From Euperipatoides rowelli (Eukaryota > Onychophora > Udeonychophora > Euonychophora > Peripatopsidae), in NCBI GenBank assembly GCA_003024985.2, contig PXIH01S0002392.1: a stretch of 11,416 bases of DNA; one strand, 5' to 3'. The translations under genes were made by a program, and so were the position numbers. Under the pieces are notes generated by a model. That model searched no databases. It worked only from the letters and a program-made list of their open reading frames with translations, and was not told the DNA's origin. Position 1 is the first letter of the stretch. Each line of letters opens with the position of its first letter. This document shows, piece after piece, positions 8,746 to 11,416 of this stretch.

Positions 8746-9300
8746 TCATTTCCATGACGACGGTTGATTATTTTTGTCCAAAACGTCTACACTTAGTTCT
8801 TGTTTTTGTAATTCTTTTACTTGTTGCTTTGTAGCTTCCGCTGCTCTACAAATTTCTATCGTTTTAAGTAATGTTAAGTTGGATATTGTAAGCAATCTTT
8901 CTTGTAATCTTTTGTCCATCAATCCTGCAACAATTCTATCCCTTATTAATCTATCGGTCATCATTTTAAAATTATAAGTTCCTGCCTTCTTTTATAGATC
9001 CATTAAAAATGAATCGAAAGCTTCATTTTCATACTGTACTCGCTGAAAGAATTTAAAACTTTCAAAAACTTCCGTGTTTTTTGGCACAAAATAATTATTA
9101 AGCTTACCTGTTACCTTATTATAATCCTCCAATTCATCAATACCAATCAAATCTAAAAGCATTGCTACTTTTCTCTTACTTGGCTTGTTGTTACTCCCGG
9201 TTGCTTCCATGTATAACAAAAACTGTTGATGCTATTTCTTCCAATTTTCCGCTACATTATCCTTAAGACTCATTTCTGGAGGTGGGCGAAATCCATCCAT
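8746..9300 (-). pseudogene. Ty3/gypsy Gag (capsid-like) pseudogene
   Basis: One reading frame from the ATG at 9298-9300 to a stop at 8746-8748 gives about 185 codons interrupted by two further stops. It begins MDGFRPPPEMSL and continues NVAENWKK, a common opening of invertebrate gypsy Gag. A TAG at 9232-9234 sits where a Trp is usual, and a TAA at 8992-8994 follows FDSFLMDL. After the second stop comes the conserved C-terminal capsid-like segment with LIRDRIVAGLMDKRLQERLL and then ICRAAEATKQQV, matching the R.RIV.G..d.rLrErLL and CRa.E.tk motifs of this family. Gag normally forms the particle that packages element RNA; with these stops no full product is expected. The start was chosen because the ATG lies 20 bases after the primer-binding-like site and the protein opening matches relatives. 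Confidence 0.8.
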
Positions 9301-9320
9301 TTTATTTTTTAAAACACATT

Positions 9321-9329
9321 CCTGAACCA
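9321..9329 (-). other. Putative tRNA primer-binding site
   Basis: On the minus strand TGGTTCAGG starts directly after the TACA that ends the putative LTR. Starting with TGG, it is complementary to the CCA end shared by all tRNAs, as required for minus-strand priming. I could not match the following bases to a specific tRNA, so the assignment rests on position and the TGG. Confidence 0.45.
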
Positions 9330-9514
9330 TGTAATGTATGCAATGTATTGTGTTTATGGACATTAATATTCAAGATACATTTAAGTTTATAATCAATATG
9401 TTTTATTATCTAGCGGCAATTGAATATTGTTTGCTTCAAGTATTATAAGATCGTCTGCATTCGATTAGTGAGGTCACATGGCTTTCGATGTCCTCACGAC
9501 TGCTGACGTCTACA
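9330..9514 (-). repeat. Putative 5' long terminal repeat of the gypsy element (about 185 bp)
   Basis: The minus strand reads TGTA at 9514-9511 and TACA at 9333-9330, the TG...CA inverted termini typical of gypsy LTRs. The TACA abuts the TGG of the primer site and lies just upstream of gag. An AATAAA polyadenylation signal lies on the minus strand at 9407-9402. A CRE-like TGACGTC is at 9504-9510 near the U3 end. The length suits short-LTR gypsy families. No second LTR exists in the window to confirm the boundaries, so both edges are inferred. Confidence 0.5.
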
Positions 9515-9524
9515 ATATACTATG

Positions 9525-9538
9525 CAAGGCTCGAAATA
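9525..9538 (+). repeat. Left terminal inverted repeat of hAT-type copy 2
   Basis: CAAGGCTCGAAATA; it pairs inversely with 10040-10053 apart from one G-to-A change at its third base. The equivalent end of copy 1 at 5138-5151 lacks this change. Confidence 0.75.
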
Positions 9539-10039
9539 GTAATTTAAACCTCACAGCAAATTTTGCTTTGAGGATAATGATGCTCACATCAATTTTATGG
9601 CAGCTCATTGTAGACTAGTTTATCTGAATTAACAAATACTATAGTGGCACTATAATATTTAACTAGCTATTTATATTTGTTTTTAGTTCATTTAGATTAT
9701 AGTTTTGAAAACATCTTATTACACACAATGCTAATTAAGTCATACTTAGAATTAACTGCTGAAAGCATCAATGAGAGCAAGGGCGGATCTAACTTTATTG
9801 GGACCTTATGGAAAAATGAACACATTCAATTTCAAAGATATAGCCTACATACGGTACTGTATAATACAGTAGTACATACAGTATGTAACACTGTAAATAG
9901 GTTATGTATAGTTTTTGCCTGATTTTACATATTATATAGTAGGCTATATAAAAGTTAGGCTGCGGCAAAATATGCTTCGCGTGGCTTGGAACTCGAGGCT
10001 ATTATCTAACTCGCTGCAAATGCTGTGAATGCCTTGAGT

Positions 10040-10053
10040 TATTTCGAGCCCTG
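10040..10053 (+). repeat. Right terminal inverted repeat of hAT-type copy 2
   Basis: TATTTCGAGCCCTG; it is the perfect inverse of the copy 1 left end at 5138-5151, which confirms that the two copies belong to one family. Confidence 0.78.
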
Positions 10054-11416
10054 CTATTAGGGCTATGTGTGTATCAAATCTTAACTCGCTGTGATATCAA
10101 TTTAAAATAACACTATTTGGCTACTGACATCACAGTTCAAAATCTTAAGTAACATCACACTCCCTTCAACCAGAGCTAACTGTGTGCGAAATTTAACTCT
10201 CTGAGATGTCACAAACCAATAGGCATTGTAGAGTTAAAATTAAACTGGTGATTATCTTGGATCGAGGGTGGAAATTTTGTATAGTCACTTAGCAACTCTC
10301 GAATACCTATCCCACCTTCATAAAATTTTAAAAATATTTTCTAAAGTTTGAACCAACACGATCTTCAGGAATCTTTGTGAGGGCCACCTCTACCATTTGG
10401 AAATGTTCAGGATAACAGCATATTATAACACAATCATTATTGTTGATGACATCATAACATTGTTGGTGTAATGGATTATGGGCAAAAGCATTGTTCACAA
10501 GCGACATTTTTAATGAAAATCCTATTGTAAATGGATTAGCAATAAAATAGACAATTGTTTTCCAGGTGATACTTAAACTTTAAGTACAATAGGAAAACAT
10601 ATATCCTTTTCTTAGAGAAATAAGATTATTTTAAAAATAGAAGTTGAAACTAATTATGATATTTCTCTACTGAGTAAAGGATTATCTAAATCTTCAAAAC
10701 TACAAAGCTAGAGATTAAAAATGAAAACATAAGAGTTAAATAAATATTAGTATTGAGCAACAAATTAATTAAATGTTTCTTATGGTTTGTAGCTCTAAAA
10801 TAAAATTCTCATTATTAAAAGGAAAAAAAATTATTTCAAAGTTGTATTAATCTGGATACAAAACTATATTATAATTAAATCAAAAGTATAAAATTATTTC
10901 AAGGAAAAAAAAACTGATGTTAGCAGTAAATGAAAATAAACTATAAATTTTGTTCATCGAGACAGTTTTAATTAAACTTAAAGGACATGATGCTTATAAG
11001 CTCTATTGCAAAGACATTTTTTTTCCTCTTCTTTTTTGTGTGTGATATTATTCGCTATTTTATTTTAATTACCTTATTGAATTACATATTTTTAGTGAAA
11101 TTTAACCCCTTCCCCACCTCTTTAATTTCATTTTTAAAAAAAACCCAACTATGTAAAGATCCAATAATCTATAATTTATACTCAAAATTATATATATATA
11201 AAAAAAAATTAGTTTTGAGAAAAAAAAAAAATTGAAGCATTCAACCAGATTTAATGACCAAATAAAACAAAAGTAAAAATTTCTAGATTATTAATAAAAA
11301 AAATGTTCAAAGATTATGAGGGTGGGGAGTACAATGTAGTCTCTTAAAATTAGCCTTATTTGGTGAACATTTGCGTTTGAAAAGTCCTTTAAATACTGTG
11401 TAGATATTTTGTTTAT
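10054..11416. other. No recognised gene; one patch of diverged repeat words
   Basis: Positions 10066-10216 hold related words: TTAACTCGCTGTGATATCA near 10081-10099 and TTTAACTCTCTGAGATGTCA near 10192-10211. CTGTGATATCA at 10089-10099 also pairs inversely with TGACATCACAG at 10125-10135 (one mismatch), so it may be an old DNA-element remnant. Positions 10217 to 11416 are AT-rich with poly(A)/poly(T) runs. The 82-codon frame at 10987-11235 is low-complexity (Phe/Leu/Ile/Lys-rich) and not gene-like. Confidence 0.4.

Larger units (their letters stand above)
8379..9514 (-). mobile_element. Truncated Ty3/gypsy LTR retrotransposon (LTR, PBS, gag, zinc knuckles, protease start)
   Basis: Read on the minus strand, the parts follow the canonical retrotransposon order: putative 5' LTR (9514-9330), primer-binding-site-like TGG (9329), gag ATG at 9300, capsid-like region, double zinc knuckle (8652-8555), then the beginning of the aspartic protease (8468-8379). 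Similarity ends abruptly near 8370, so most of protease and all of reverse transcriptase, RNase H, integrase and the 3' LTR are missing. Several in-frame stops and at least two frame changes make it inactive. The order and Gag style resemble invertebrate gypsy elements often labelled K02A2.6-like or Mag-like. The exact clade cannot be set without the RT. The putative outer LTR edge lies only 10 bases from the left end of the second hAT-type copy. Confidence 0.8.
9525..10053 (+). mobile_element. Non-autonomous hAT-type DNA transposon, copy 2, both ends present (529 bp)
   Basis: The left terminus CAAGGCTCGAAATA (9525-9538) and right terminus TATTTCGAGCCCTG (10040-10053) are inverted repeats with 13 of 14 matches. 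Sub-terminal CACAGCA (9552-9558) has its inverse TGCTGTG at 10021-10027, at the same distance from the end within one base. This terminus type is characteristic of the hAT superfamily, which makes 8-bp target duplications. The flanks here, ATACTATG and CTATTAGG, agree at only 5 of 8 positions, so the duplication is decayed or the boundaries differ. There is no transposase. The 81-codon open frame at 9677-9922 has no protein-like character. A 17-base palindrome, TACTGTATAATACAGTA, lies at 9855-9871. Confidence 0.75.

Noticed and set aside
8774-8977. Plus-strand 67-codon frame rich in Ser, Cys and Leu
   Set aside because: Antisense shadow of the gag pseudogene.
9677-9922. 81-codon plus-strand frame inside hAT-type copy 2
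   Set aside because: Not transposase-like. The corresponding region of copy 1 has indels that break the frame, so it is not conserved as coding sequence.
10987-11235. 82-codon plus-strand frame
   Set aside because: Low-complexity Phe/Ile/Leu/Lys content arising from poly(T) and poly(A) runs.
1-11416. CRISPR array, prokaryotic defence island or operon
   Set aside because: No regularly spaced repeats and no bacterial gene organisation. The composition and retroelements show animal nuclear DNA.

Overview
This window is AT-rich (about 70% A+T), gene-poor eukaryotic nuclear DNA. It contains degraded transposable elements and long stretches with no recognisable gene, plus four single N positions (5481, 6846, 7535, 8352) typical of a draft assembly. 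No bacterial-style operon, intact host gene, rRNA, functional tRNA or CRISPR array is visible. The element types (a jockey-like LINE tail, a short-LTR Ty3/gypsy element with a double zinc-knuckle Gag, a short hAT element and tRNA-derived SINE-like sequence), with scattered TAGGCTA/TAGCCTA words, suggest an invertebrate animal, perhaps an arthropod such as a crustacean. That assignment is inferred from family resemblance and is not proven.

Layout. Positions 1-1806 show no supported gene. At 1807-1886 (minus) there is a tRNA-Tyr-like sequence with recognisable A and B boxes, probably a SINE head. At 2834-3212 (minus) lies the broken C-terminal end of a LINE reverse-transcriptase ORF, down to its apparent natural stop. 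A G-quadruplex-type purine tract is at 3728-3752, and a second tRNA/SINE-like sequence starts at 3911. At 4336-4401 a hammerhead-core-like word pair (CTGATGAG ... CGAAAC) is followed by an 18-base poly(A). A first hAT-type fragment begins at 5138. Positions 5521-7719 hold nothing recognised. At 7720-7965 there is a GC-richer island with nested inverted repeats. From 9514 down to about 8379 on the minus strand runs a truncated Ty3/gypsy element in canonical order: putative LTR, primer-binding site, gag, zinc knuckles, start of protease. A complete-ended 529-bp hAT-type element occupies 9525-10053. The rest, to 11416, is AT-rich DNA with one patch of diverged repeat words.

The two hAT-type copies, 4.4 kb apart in direct orientation, flank the gypsy fragment. 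They share a 95-base perfectly identical block inside otherwise roughly 10% diverged sequence, and this is the most unusual observation here. No gene in the window appears functional: every coding trace has in-frame stops, frameshifts or truncation. I found no convincing previously undescribed system. The best leads are the conserved hAT block, the hammerhead-like motif and the unclassified island at 7720-7965.
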